A stretch of DNA of 11,054 nt from Alphaproteobacteria bacterium (GCA_028280675.1 JANQLI010000271.1:1-11054); one strand, 5' to 3'; counted from the stretch's first letter, positions 1-7,293 are shown. The notes: generated by a model not told the origin, from the sequence alone. A program made the numbers and translations.

Positions 1-1305
1 GCGCAAGCTGGAACACCACAACTTGACATCCGCGATCATTACGATTCCGAGGACAAACGTTACAGCCTGACCATTAAGCAAAGCTGCCCGGACACGCCTG
101 AAACGGCGGACAAGAAACCGTTTCATATTCCTGTGCAATACGGTTTGCTTGATACGGACGGGCATGACCTTGCCATCGCGCCTGAAGGGGACGATGGCTC
201 ATCCGCAACCCTCTTACACATCACACGGGACGAACACACGTTTCATTTCAATAATGTTCCATCGCGCCCACTGCCCTCCTTGTTGCGGAATTTTTCTGCG
301 CCGGTGCATGTAAAGTTCACGCTTGAGGATGAGGAACGCGCTTTCCTGATGGCGCATGACAGCGATGCCTTTAATCGCTGGGAAGCAGGCCAAACCTATG
401 CCGAAAAATTAATTCTCAAAAATGTTGAATGCCTGCAAGCGGGGCATCCTATTAGCCGTGACGATCATTTCCTCAAGGCCATGCGCAACATTGCAACAGA
501 CACGGCCCTAGACCCTTTCCTCAAAGCCGAGATGCTGTTGCTGCCGAGTGAAAGCGACCTTGCGCAGGCGATGGCGGTTGTCGATCCCGAAAATATTCAC
601 AAAGCGCGTGAGGTCGTGGTCAAAGATCTTGCTTTAGGCTTGCGGGATGAATTGACCGATCTTTACGAACGCAATGTGAGCGATGCGGACTTTTCACCGG
701 ATGCCGCACAAGCCGGTCAACGAGCGATCCGCAACCGAGCGCTTGCCTTGCTCGTGAAAACAGATCAACCGGCCTATATCGATTTAGCCTTCGCCCATTA
801 TCAATCGGCAAGCAACATGACCGACGCTATGGCGGCGCTCGCCGCTTTACGCGATACCGATAGCCATGAACGCCAAGCGGCGATGGATCAATTCTATGCT
901 AAATGGTCAGGTGACGACTTGGTTGTGAATAAATGGCTATCACTGCACGCTACATCGTCGCACCCAACCACCTTATCCCATTTGCGAACGCTGTTAGATC
1001 ACGACAGTTTTAGCCTTGGCAATCCCAACAAAGTGCGCGCTTTGGTCGGCGGATTTTGCATGGGAAACCAAGTGAATTTTCATGCGGCGAATGGCGATGG
1101 CTATCGCTTCCTCTGTGAGATGGTGCAAACCATCGATCCGAAAAACCCCCAATTGGCGGCGCGTTTGTTAGGCGCGATTGAAAATTGGCGACGGTTTGAC
1201 TCCTCCCGGCAGGGTCTCATGCGTGCAGAACTTGAAAACATCACCAAAGCCGATGGCGTGTCAAAAAACCTTTATGAGATTGCGTCCAAGCTTTTGAGTG
1301 CTTAA
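1..1305 (+). CDS. pepN: Aminopeptidase N, C-terminal half (5' end outside window)
   Basis: The reading frame is open from base 1 and ends with TAA at 1303-1305, giving 434 visible residues. The GTG at 133 is only an internal codon: the frame upstream reads through an Ig-like segment ending in KPFHIPVQYGLLD, which matches the domain after the catalytic core of bacterial PepN. The rest is the alpha-helical C-terminal domain, ending in a NLYEIASKLL-type tail as in Escherichia coli PepN (about 870 residues). The zinc-binding HEXXH and GAMEN motifs lie in the missing N-terminal half, so activity cannot be judged here. The family is cytosolic M1 metallopeptidases that remove N-terminal residues from peptides. 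The MOSC gene follows after 9 bp, so the two are probably co-transcribed. No frameshift or stop is seen. Confidence 0.93.
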   Translation, partial: AQAGTPQLDIRDHYDSEDKRYSLTIKQSCPDTPETADKKPFHIPVQYGLLDTDGHDLAIAPEGDDGSSATLLHITRDEHTFHFNNVPSRPLPSLLRNFSAPVHVKFTLEDEERAFLMAHDSDAFNRWEAGQTYAEKLILKNVECLQAGHPISRDDHFLKAMRNIATDTALDPFLKAEMLLLPSESDLAQAMAVVDPENIHKAREVVVKDLALGLRDELTDLYERNVSDADFSPDAAQAGQRAIRNRALALLVKTDQPAYIDLAFAHYQSASNMTDAMAALAALRDTDSHERQAAMDQFYAKWSGDDLVVNKWLSLHATSSHPTTLSHLRTLLDHDSFSLGNPNKVRALVGGFCMGNQVNFHAANGDGYRFLCEMVQTIDPKNPQLAARLLGAIENWRRFDSSRQGLMRAELENITKADGVSKNLYEIASKLLSA

Positions 1306-1314
1306 ACAGATGCC

Positions 1315-2166
1315 ATGAAAATTTCGCATCTGGAAATCCATCCGATAAAGTCTTTGGCCAGCCTGGCCGTCACAGAAGCCGAGATCACGCCTGACGGCAT
1401 GCAAGGGGACCGGCAACTGGTTCTGAGGCGCGCTAACGGCAAGCAGATCACAGGCCGGGAGAAAGCCGTGCTGCTAACCGCAAAGGCTGAGTGGCAAGAC
1501 GATGGCGGGCTCTATGTCACGGCTCCCGGTCAGGACGATCTGAAGATTACACCCGATGCATTTCAGGGCGCGCTCTCAAAAGTCAATGTGTGGAGCGACA
1601 TCGCCACCGGACCGGATATGGGCGATGAAGCTGCGGCCTGGTTCAGCCGCTTGATCGGCGCCGCATGCCGTCTGGTCGGCACAAACGACAAGAGCACCCG
1701 CACAGGACGCCTGCCAGAAATGTCGCCAGGCTTTGTCGATGCCGCCCCGCTGCTGATGACCAGCGCAGAATCACTCGCGGATCTGAATGCGCGGTTAGAC
1801 GCCCCGGTGACTCAACAGCATTTCCGCCCAAATCTTGTGGTCGAGGGATTGGCACACCCCTTTGATGAAGATTTATGGAAGGTCATCCGCGTCGGTGACA
1901 TCACCATGGATGTCTTGTGGTCCTGTGCGCGCTGCGTCATGACGACGATCGATCCCGCGACCGGGCAAAAGCATCAAGAGCAAGAACCCTTCGCAACTTT
2001 AAAAAGCTACCGCAAGGGCGATGATCTGAAAGCCTATTTCGGGGTCAATGTTATCGCGCGGGAGAGCGGCAGGGTGCGCCTCGGCGATCCGGTTGAGGTC
2101 TTGGAAACGCGTGATGCGATGGTCAGCGAAACCGCATTCGCCGAAGCGTTTGGCATCACGACATAA
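1315..2166 (+). CDS. MOSC domain protein, YcbX/mARC-like, without ferredoxin domain
   Basis: This is a 283-residue protein. Residues 1-95 look like the MOSC N-terminal beta-barrel domain (IHPIKSL, then GDRQLVL and TGRE), and about 125-265 like the MOSC domain, with QHFRPNLVV at 168-176 and CARCVMTTIDPATG at 204-217. In the mARC/YcbX family this cysteine motif binds the molybdenum cofactor, and the second Cys (C207) is the likely Mo ligand. Family members reduce N-hydroxylated compounds. E. coli YcbX (369 residues) has a C-terminal 2Fe-2S ferredoxin domain; this protein stops soon after the MOSC fold, so electrons would have to come from a separate protein. The start at 1315 has no clear Shine-Dalgarno and sits 9 bp after pepN, which suggests translational coupling. 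Family call is firm; the substrate is unknown. Confidence 0.88.
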   Translation: MKISHLEIHPIKSLASLAVTEAEITPDGMQGDRQLVLRRANGKQITGREKAVLLTAKAEWQDDGGLYVTAPGQDDLKITPDAFQGALSKVNVWSDIATGPDMGDEAAAWFSRLIGAACRLVGTNDKSTRTGRLPEMSPGFVDAAPLLMTSAESLADLNARLDAPVTQQHFRPNLVVEGLAHPFDEDLWKVIRVGDITMDVLWSCARCVMTTIDPATGQKHQEQEPFATLKSYRKGDDLKAYFGVNVIARESGRVRLGDPVEVLETRDAMVSETAFAEAFGITT

Positions 2167-2201
2167 TCATCGCATCCAGATCCATGCCCTGCAAACCATC
2201 G

Positions 2202-2250
2202 CGCGAAGACCGATTCGCCCACAACGCAATTAAAAAAGCGCGTCTTCGCG
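2202..2250. repeat. 9 bp inverted repeat, possible transcript-end structure
   Basis: CGCGAAGAC at 2202-2210 is perfectly complementary to GTCTTCGCG at 2242-2250, with a 31-base loop. It lies 36 bp after the stop of the MOSC gene and is followed by a T-rich stretch (2264-2270), so it may end the pepN-MOSC transcript. The loop is long for an intrinsic terminator and the T-run starts 13 bases after the stem, so the assignment is weak. A smaller hairpin, CGCG-TCTT-CGCG at 2239-2250, uses the same right arm. Confidence 0.35.
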
Positions 2251-2302
2251 GGGATTCTCGGACAATTTTTCCGTGGATAAGTACAAAAAAGTGAGGCGAA
2301 TC
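2212..2302. promoter_or_regulatory. Cluster of three GANTC (CcrM methylation) sites
   Basis: GATTC occurs at 2212-2216 and 2253-2257, and GAATC at 2298-2302, all in the gap between the MOSC gene and the histidine kinase gene. GANTC is the target of the alphaproteobacterial cell-cycle methylase CcrM, and GcrA acts at methylated GANTC promoters in Caulobacter. About one site would be expected by chance in a 257 bp gap. The two other intergenic regions I checked (6740-6833 and 7287-7452) contain none. The motifs are seen directly; a regulatory role is inferred. Confidence 0.45.
2272..2280 (-). promoter_or_regulatory. DnaA-box-like sequence
   Basis: CGTGGATAA on the plus strand reads TTATCCACG on the minus strand, one base from the TTATCCACA consensus. 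It lies 52 bp before the CtrA box in front of the kinase gene. A single near-match in a moderately AT-rich gap can easily arise by chance. It is recorded because it sits with a CtrA box and GANTC sites. Confidence 0.25.
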
Positions 2303-2331
2303 AAGGCGTCTTTGGCTAGAGTGATCAAACG

Positions 2332-2347
2332 TTAACGAAACTTTAAC
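2332..2347 (+). promoter_or_regulatory. CtrA box upstream of the PleC-like kinase gene
   Basis: TTAACGAAACTTTAAC is an exact match to the CtrA consensus TTAA-N7-TTAA(C): half-sites at 2332-2335 and 2343-2346 with a 7-base spacer. It ends 76 bp before the kinase ATG at 2424, a usual place for a CtrA site at a promoter. CtrA is the master cell-cycle response regulator of alphaproteobacteria, and in Caulobacter the PleC/DivJ-DivK pathway controls CtrA activity, so a feedback loop is plausible. I do not see a convincing -10 element downstream, so whether CtrA would activate or repress is open. Confidence 0.65.
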
Positions 2348-2423
2348 AAACTCAGTGAATGCGGCATCTGCACCGGTCCCAGCAAATCATAGCGGGACAT
2401 GCAGATAAGGGGTTTGGAAAACC

Positions 2424-5054
2424 ATGTCTGAGCAAGGTGTCACAGCCTGGAGAGAGAAGGTGCGTGGGAGGCTTGCCGCCGTCTCTCGGCGTGCGCGCAT
2501 TGTGATCCTGCTCACGCTCTCCTTTGTCGCTGCTTTTTTGGTCCTGATTGGCCTGAAAATCATGAAGGATTACAATGACACCCTATACATGGCTGAGCGT
2601 GACACCAGCCAGACCGTGACGGTCCTCGCCGAGCAAGTGCGGACAAACTTTCTCAACATCAGCACGTCATTGGACTATATGGGGCAAACCCATGTGTCGG
2701 CGGACGGCGCGCTTCAGTCCCTTACGACTGCAGAGAGTGAAACGTTACGTGCGCGCCTAAACGCGCTCGCGCTTTTTCAAAACGTTATCCTTTACAACCG
2801 GTCTGCCGAGACTCTCTTTACGCTCGATCCTGATCAACCCCTCCCCGACGCTCCCCAGGAGGCGGGCTTCTTTCGCGCGCATATGGACACCGGTGCATCG
2901 GATGCGCCACAGGATGGTGTTTTTCTTGAGGAACACGGGTACATCCTCATCAGCCAGCGTGTTGCCGACATGTCAGGTGAAACGCTGGGGGTCGCTGTCG
3001 CCCTTCTGCGCAATGACTATCTCTCCCACCTCGCCGCGAAGACCGCGTTACCGAAAACAACCACCCTCACATTAGCCAACACGCAAGGCCGTATCCTTAG
3101 CACAACGCAACGCTTCCAAACAAAAAACATCGACGTCACATATGCCTTGGGAGTTCCCACCGAATGGCCACGGCAAGGCGAATCCTCCCTTGCTTATGCG
3201 TGGACACAAACAAACGACCAGGTTTTGGTGGCTGTCAGTCCCGTGCCCAGCACACCGCTCAAACTTTACGTCGATCAAACTGTCTCTGACATCCTGAGTC
3301 TTTGGTACAGTTCTCTGCAGTTCTACGCGCTGATGGTGCTCGCACCGACATTCTTCGGCGCAGGGGTGTGCGGTATCTTGATCCGGCAGTTAGATCAGCG
3401 CAATGCCGCCATCGAAGCGCATCGCGCCAGTAAAGCACGGCTGAACCTGGCGGTTGAGGGAGCGAAATGCGGCATCTGGGATTGGGATCTCGACACCAAC
3501 CGGATGTTCTGGTCGGAATCCATGTATGGCATCTTAGGGCGCGAACCGGGCAGCACGGAACTCGATCTGGCGGATGTGCGCGAGTTGATGCATAGCGATG
3601 ATCGGGACGTCCTTGCTGAAATCGCGGATGAAACCCGCAAAGAAACCGAAGGCTATGACCGGGTCTTTCGTTTGCGCCACGCCCATGGTCATTGGGTTTG
3701 GGTGCATGCCAAAGGGCAACTGCTGACGCAGAACAAAACGGAGGACAGTCCTGCAAGCAAACGCATTATGGGCATTGCGATTGACATCACCCAACTGAAA
3801 AATGCAGAAAATCGTGTTAATGAAATCGAAGCGCAACTCCGCGATGCCATCGAAAACATCTCTGAGTCCTTTGTGCTATGGGATCACAGCAATCGCTTGG
3901 TTATTTGCAATAAAAAGTTCGCCGAATATTATCAGTTAGATGAAAGCCTCTTGATCCCTGGAACGCGCTATGACGATCTCATGGAGCAAGCGCAGGCGGC
4001 GCATATCCTATTGGAGAGCGGGCAAGCGGTTCAACGCCCTCTGCTGACCACATCAGTTAAACAAAAAGAATCAGAGTTGGTGTTTGTGGGTGAGAAGTGG
4101 CTGCATATCAGCACGCGCCTGACCGGCGATGGCGGGCATGTCAGCGTCGCGACAAATGTCACTCCCCTCAAAGAGCAAGAAGATGAACTTCTGCAAAATG
4201 AAAAGAAACTCAAACAATATGTGCAAGAGCTGGAAGATTCACAAAGCCGTCTGCGTCAAGAATCGGAAGACCGCGCTGAATTAGCCGTCAAATGTGCATC
4301 CGAAAAAGCACGCGCTGAAGAAGCCAATCGGTCAAAAACCGAATTCCTTGCAAATATGAGCCATGAGCTTCGCACGCCTTTGAACGCCATCATGGGTTTT
4401 GCGCAAATCATGAGTGAAAACATGTTCGGCCCGCTTGGGGATGAAAAATACGAAACATACTCCAAAGATATTCTGGATAGCGCGCAATATCTCCTCACTT
4501 TGATCAATGACATTCTGGATATGTCGAAGATCGAAACCGGCAAGATGAAACTGGAATCGGAAAGCGTCGCCCTTGGCCACATTATTCAAAGTTGTTTGCG
4601 CCTGGTTGAACCCCGTATGCATGAGGCGGATCTGAAGTTTCACTATGATCCACCGGCGCTGCCAACAGTCTACGTTGATTCTCGCGCCCTCAAACAAGTT
4701 GTACTAAATCTCCTCAGCAATGCCGTGAAGTTTACGCCTGCGGGCGGAAACGTCACGCTACGCGCGGAGGTGAAACCGAAGACCGTCATTCTGACCATTG
4801 AAGACACCGGCATCGGCATCGCAGCAAACCATCTTGAGCGGATTGGCAAACCTTTCGAGCAGATCGAAAACCAACATACAAAATCCCATAAAGGGTCTGG
4901 ATTAGGGCTTGCAATTGCGAAATCGCTGACCGAATTAATGGGCGGGACTTTAACTATTCAAAGTGAATTAGGGATTGGCACACAAATTCGCGTCTCAATC
5001 CCGCGTGAGAAGCAGGCCGTCTCTGCTGCGGAGCCAACCGATCAATCTGCTTAA
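2424..5054 (+). CDS. PleC-like membrane sensor histidine kinase with two PAS domains
   Basis: 876 residues. A transmembrane helix at about 26-47 and another at about 298-320 enclose a roughly 250-residue periplasmic sensor domain. PAS domain 1 is at about 340-460 (GIWDWDLDTNRMFW, ending GIAIDITQLK) and PAS domain 2 at about 472-582. A coiled coil spans about 583-637. The HisKA domain has the phospho-acceptor H647 in SHELRTP, followed by the MFGPLG segment typical of the PleC group. The ATPase domain has the N box around N762/N766, DTGIGI at 794-799 and GSGLGLAI at 824-831. All kinase motifs look intact. H647 is followed by E648 and T651, the ExxT pattern associated with phosphatase activity in HisKA kinases, so it may act both ways, as PleC does on DivK. 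There is no receiver domain and no adjacent response regulator, fitting an orphan kinase. AAGGGG and GGAAA lie just before the ATG. True pleC orthology is likely but unproven. Confidence 0.85.
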   Translation: MSEQGVTAWREKVRGRLAAVSRRARIVILLTLSFVAAFLVLIGLKIMKDYNDTLYMAERDTSQTVTVLAEQVRTNFLNISTSLDYMGQTHVSADGALQSLTTAESETLRARLNALALFQNVILYNRSAETLFTLDPDQPLPDAPQEAGFFRAHMDTGASDAPQDGVFLEEHGYILISQRVADMSGETLGVAVALLRNDYLSHLAAKTALPKTTTLTLANTQGRILSTTQRFQTKNIDVTYALGVPTEWPRQGESSLAYAWTQTNDQVLVAVSPVPSTPLKLYVDQTVSDILSLWYSSLQFYALMVLAPTFFGAGVCGILIRQLDQRNAAIEAHRASKARLNLAVEGAKCGIWDWDLDTNRMFWSESMYGILGREPGSTELDLADVRELMHSDDRDVLAEIADETRKETEGYDRVFRLRHAHGHWVWVHAKGQLLTQNKTEDSPASKRIMGIAIDITQLKNAENRVNEIEAQLRDAIENISESFVLWDHSNRLVICNKKFAEYYQLDESLLIPGTRYDDLMEQAQAAHILLESGQAVQRPLLTTSVKQKESELVFVGEKWLHISTRLTGDGGHVSVATNVTPLKEQEDELLQNEKKLKQYVQELEDSQSRLRQESEDRAELAVKCASEKARAEEANRSKTEFLANMSHELRTPLNAIMGFAQIMSENMFGPLGDEKYETYSKDILDSAQYLLTLINDILDMSKIETGKMKLESESVALGHIIQSCLRLVEPRMHEADLKFHYDPPALPTVYVDSRALKQVVLNLLSNAVKFTPAGGNVTLRAEVKPKTVILTIEDTGIGIAANHLERIGKPFEQIENQHTKSHKGSGLGLAIAKSLTELMGGTLTIQSELGIGTQIRVSIPREKQAVSAAEPTDQSA

Positions 5055-5061
5055 GCGATTA

Positions 5062-5601
5062 TTACTTGCCGTTATCGCGGAAACGTTTGCCAAAGCGCGG
5101 TCCGCCGTCCCCAGGACCTTTCCGGCGGTCACGGAATAAGCCTGGCGTATTTTCTAAAGCCTCGACCAAAGCAGCACGCTCTGTGTCATTCAACGAATTC
5201 AAAAAGTTCAGTATTGTGGTTTGAGAAAGATCCCGCAAAGCTTTGTCGGCGGCCTCCGCCTCTTCAAACGCGAGAACAATGGCCTCCGCATCATAAGGCT
5301 CGGCTTTCAGCGCTGCGGAAATGCCACGCCGCGCTTGGAAACTTTCCCGCATCGCTGGGCCGATCTCGCTGCGCGCGTCACGCATAGAGGCGCGAAACTT
5401 CTCACGCAAAACATCGTTATCCGTAAGCGCGCGCATTTCGAGTGGCGATATGCCCATCATTGGACCAGGACCGCCCATGGGCCGCGGCCCGCGCATAATC
5501 AACCCTCCGGCAATCAATCCAACCAAAAAGAGATTGAGAGCCAGTGAGCAGAAAAGCACCCAGCGGCCCGTCTTTGATTTTTTGTGTTCTGCACTATCCA
5601 T
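5062..5601 (-). CDS. Periplasmic sensor of an ECF module (CnrX/Metal_resist-like)
   Basis: 179 residues. A short cytoplasmic N-terminus is followed by one membrane anchor at about 14-36, a Met/Pro/Gly-rich linker (M36, M42, M48, M49, M56) and a largely alpha-helical periplasmic domain at about 52-155, ending in a basic, Gly-rich tail. Size and layout match the Spy/CpxP/CnrX type of helical-hairpin proteins annotated as periplasmic heavy metal sensor. It is the third gene of the sigma / anti-sigma operon, 17 bp after the anti-sigma stop, so it probably modulates that anti-sigma factor. The periplasmic part contains no His and no Cys, although CnrX binds its metals mainly through His; only Met, Asp and Glu remain as possible ligands. 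The gene converges on the kinase gene with a 7 bp gap. The module role is fairly sure; the signal is unknown. Confidence 0.72.
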   Translation of the reverse strand: MDSAEHKKSKTGRWVLFCSLALNLFLVGLIAGGLIMRGPRPMGGPGPMMGISPLEMRALTDNDVLREKFRASMRDARSEIGPAMRESFQARRGISAALKAEPYDAEAIVLAFEEAEAADKALRDLSQTTILNFLNSLNDTERAALVEALENTPGLFRDRRKGPGDGGPRFGKRFRDNGK

Positions 5602-5618
5602 CTGCTCACACCCGCTCG

Positions 5619-6143
5619 TTAAAACGTCTCAACCACATCAAAGCCATAATCCGGCGATTGAAGGGCGATAAGGAAAATATCCTCATCATCAAAAGCATAA
5701 TTGTTTGCCGCTTCATTGGTATAGAGTCCTGTTGCCAAGCCGAGACACCCGGCAACAATCATCACACAGAGCGGCGCGGCCATCCGTTTCCATGACCACT
5801 CTAAAAGATCTATATCACCGAACACGTTCGCAAGAGTGCCCATCCACCCCGCCTGTCTTGCAGGCTCCGCCGCAGGTAAAGGAGCCGTCATCAAGACATC
5901 AGCAGCTTGAGATAGGATTTTTTCCTTCAGCGCATCAGAAGCGGCGCGGCCATCATCAGCGCCGAGCAAAACATCCAGGTGCTCTGCATCGGTCAGATAA
6001 GATTGCGCCTCTGCGGACTGTTGCATAAAGGCAAAGGCGTCCTCACGCTCCTCTTCGGGCCAGCGCATAAAAGCAGTCCCATAGGCATCGATAATGGCGC
6101 AGAAACGCTCTAATGTCATATGTCCTGTCATGTCATCACTCAT
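5619..6143 (-). CDS. Membrane anti-sigma factor (probable)
   Basis: 174 residues. The cytoplasmic part (about 1-120) begins with a LERFCAIIDAYGTAFMRWP segment (11-29). I recall this arrangement from small proteins encoded next to ECF sigma factors in alphaproteobacteria. One transmembrane helix lies at about 122-141, leaving a 33-residue, acidic periplasmic tail (FDDEDIF at 151-157). The HxxxCxxC motif of zinc-binding anti-sigma factors is absent. The start codon overlaps the sigma stop (ATGA, 6140-6143), so the two are translationally coupled, as expected for a partner pair made in equal amounts. Function is inferred from topology and position: it would hold the sigma factor at the membrane until the periplasmic sensor signals. 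The sequence alone does not prove sigma binding. Confidence 0.7.
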   Translation of the reverse strand: MSDDMTGHMTLERFCAIIDAYGTAFMRWPEEEREDAFAFMQQSAEAQSYLTDAEHLDVLLGADDGRAASDALKEKILSQAADVLMTAPLPAAEPARQAGWMGTLANVFGDIDLLEWSWKRMAAPLCVMIVAGCLGLATGLYTNEAANNYAFDDEDIFLIALQSPDYGFDVVETF

Positions 6144-6739
6144 TGCTTTATCCCCCCAACCAATTCGGATGCGTCTTCAATCAACATCGCTTTCAAGCCA
6201 CGCCGCGCCCGTGCGAGCAAGCTTTCAAGCGCATCCACACTAATCTCTAACACCTCGGCTGCATCGCGATTGCTCATGCCTTGAAAGTGACAGAGCGTCA
6301 GCGCAACACGTTGCCGGTCCGGTAACGCCTGTATCGCCTCTTGCACCCGTTCGGACACTTGCTTGTCATGCAACGCGATGACCGGCGTTGGCCGTTCGTC
6401 CTCTTGATCCGGCAAAGAATCCATTGTCACTTCACGATGTTTACGCAAACGATCATAACACAGGTTGATGGTCACACGATGCATCCATGTCTGAAACTTC
6501 GCTTTCCCAGGGTCCCATGTTTGCGCATGCGTCCACACTTTTAAAAAGACCTCCTGAACGACTTCTTCTGCATCCTCCTGCTGCCCTAGCAAACGGCGCG
6601 CAACAGATAAAAGCCGCGTGAGATGCCGGTCCACCAGCTCTCGCGCAGCCCCCTGATCGCCTTGAGCAATCCGCGCCACCAAGTCCCCATCCGGATCATG
6701 GACGGTTGGTGTCACGTCTGGGTAGACCTTATCCGTCAC
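6140..6739 (-). CDS. ECF-family RNA polymerase sigma factor
   Basis: 199 residues. Region 2 is at about 30-100, with DAEEVVQEVFLKVW (56-69) and FQTWMHRVTINLCYDRLR (82-99). A variable linker follows (101-128). Region 4 is at about 130-185, with ALPDRQRVALTLCHFQGMSNRDAAE and a helix-turn-helix ending LLARARRGLK. The absence of regions 1.1 and 3 makes it an ECF (group 4) sigma factor. The GTG at 6739 is the first possible start, because an in-frame TGA lies 24 bases upstream; the purine-rich GGGAGAGG is 13 bases from it, rather far, so a start at the GTG of residue 9 is possible. The downstream anti-sigma gene overlaps by 4 bp. Such operons are usually autoregulated, but I could not find a convincing ECF promoter. 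Confidence 0.92.
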   Translation of the reverse strand: MTDKVYPDVTPTVHDPDGDLVARIAQGDQGAARELVDRHLTRLLSVARRLLGQQEDAEEVVQEVFLKVWTHAQTWDPGKAKFQTWMHRVTINLCYDRLRKHREVTMDSLPDQEDERPTPVIALHDKQVSERVQEAIQALPDRQRVALTLCHFQGMSNRDAAEVLEISVDALESLLARARRGLKAMLIEDASELVGGIKQ

Positions 6740-6781
6740 GCTCTGACTGAAGCCTCTCCCTCATTTGTCTTGTAAGGGCTT

Positions 6782-6815
6782 ATGATGCCACAGATTAACG
6801 TTTCTGTGGCATCAT
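6782..6815. terminator. 13 bp hairpin between the EF-hand and sigma genes
   Basis: ATGATGCCACAGA at 6782-6794 pairs perfectly with TCTGTGGCATCAT at 6803-6815 around an 8-base loop. It begins 19 bp after the EF-hand stop (minus strand), where a terminator is expected. On the minus strand no T-run follows; on the plus strand only TTT does. It therefore may attenuate or stabilise the 3' end of the EF-hand mRNA rather than act as a classic intrinsic terminator. Only 42 bp remain between it and the sigma start codon. Confidence 0.55.
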
Positions 6816-6833
6816 TTCCTGACTGTTGCCGTA

Positions 6834-7286
6834 TTAGTCTCTTTTTCTGAACCCCTTGCGGAAGCGTCCTTTCATATCTTCGACTTCATCTTTGGAAATA
6901 GCGCCATCCTTATTGTCATCGAAACGTTCAAAAAGATCGCCACTGCGGCCCATATCAAATTCATCAAGACTCAAAGCGCCATTGCCGTTTTTATCAAGCC
7001 GGGAAAAACGCTCCGCTTTGCGTTCTTCTTTAAGCTTTTGACGGCCTTCCTCGATTTCAATCTGAGTCAGTTCGCCATCCCCATCGGCATCCATTGTTGC
7101 AAATTGATCCGCTTTGGCTTGTTCGACTTCTTCCTGTGTAATCGTGCCATCCTGATTGGCATCGAACCGGTCAAACATCATTTCACCACCGCGAAAGCCG
7201 CCGCCAGGCTTTGCCAGCGCGACATAGCTGCCTGTCGCGATGAGCATTGTGGATGCGAGCACTGCCGCCAGTGTACGTTTTTTCAT
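6834..7286 (-). CDS. Secreted EF-hand calcium-binding protein, four EF loops
   Basis: 150 residues from the ATG at 7286. Residues 1-25 are a signal peptide (MKKR, hydrophobic core, then YVALA before KPGG), so the protein is exported to the periplasm or beyond. Four 12-residue EF-hand loops follow, at 42-53, 66-77, 98-109 and 123-134. Each starts with Asp, has Asp or Asn at positions 3 and 5, Gly at 6 and Glu at 12, so all four look able to bind Ca2+. The C-terminal tail is basic. An open frame extends upstream to 7508, but that part overlaps the GcvT-like gene, has no homology I recognise, and would bury the signal peptide. The AAGGAA site 7 bases before 7286 settles the start. It lies directly upstream of the sigma operon on the same strand. 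Its role is unknown; it may be a regulon member or accessory sensor. Confidence 0.85.
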   Translation of the reverse strand: MKKRTLAAVLASTMLIATGSYVALAKPGGGFRGGEMMFDRFDANQDGTITQEEVEQAKADQFATMDADGDGELTQIEIEEGRQKLKEERKAERFSRLDKNGNGALSLDEFDMGRSGDLFERFDDNKDGAISKDEVEDMKGRFRKGFRKRD

Positions 7287-7293
7287 ATCAGAG

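Noticed and set aside
2034..2233. Short open frames on both strands across the end of the MOSC gene
   Set aside because: They overlap the coding region of the MOSC protein, have no clear ribosome sites and show no recognisable protein features.
2202..2347. Replication origin, suggested by a DnaA-like box next to a CtrA site
   Set aside because: There is only one imperfect DnaA box, no AT-rich unwinding region and no typical origin neighbour genes; promoter regulation is the simpler reading.
3259..3756. 165-codon open frame on the minus strand inside the kinase gene
   Set aside because: It lies fully antisense to a clearly coding histidine kinase, and its Arg/Pro/Cys/His-rich composition is typical of a shadow frame.
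6797..6819. GGAAA and CGTT on the minus strand upstream of the sigma gene as an ECF autoregulatory promoter
   Set aside because: The spacing is 14 bases rather than the usual 16-17, and both elements overlap the hairpin stem or loop.
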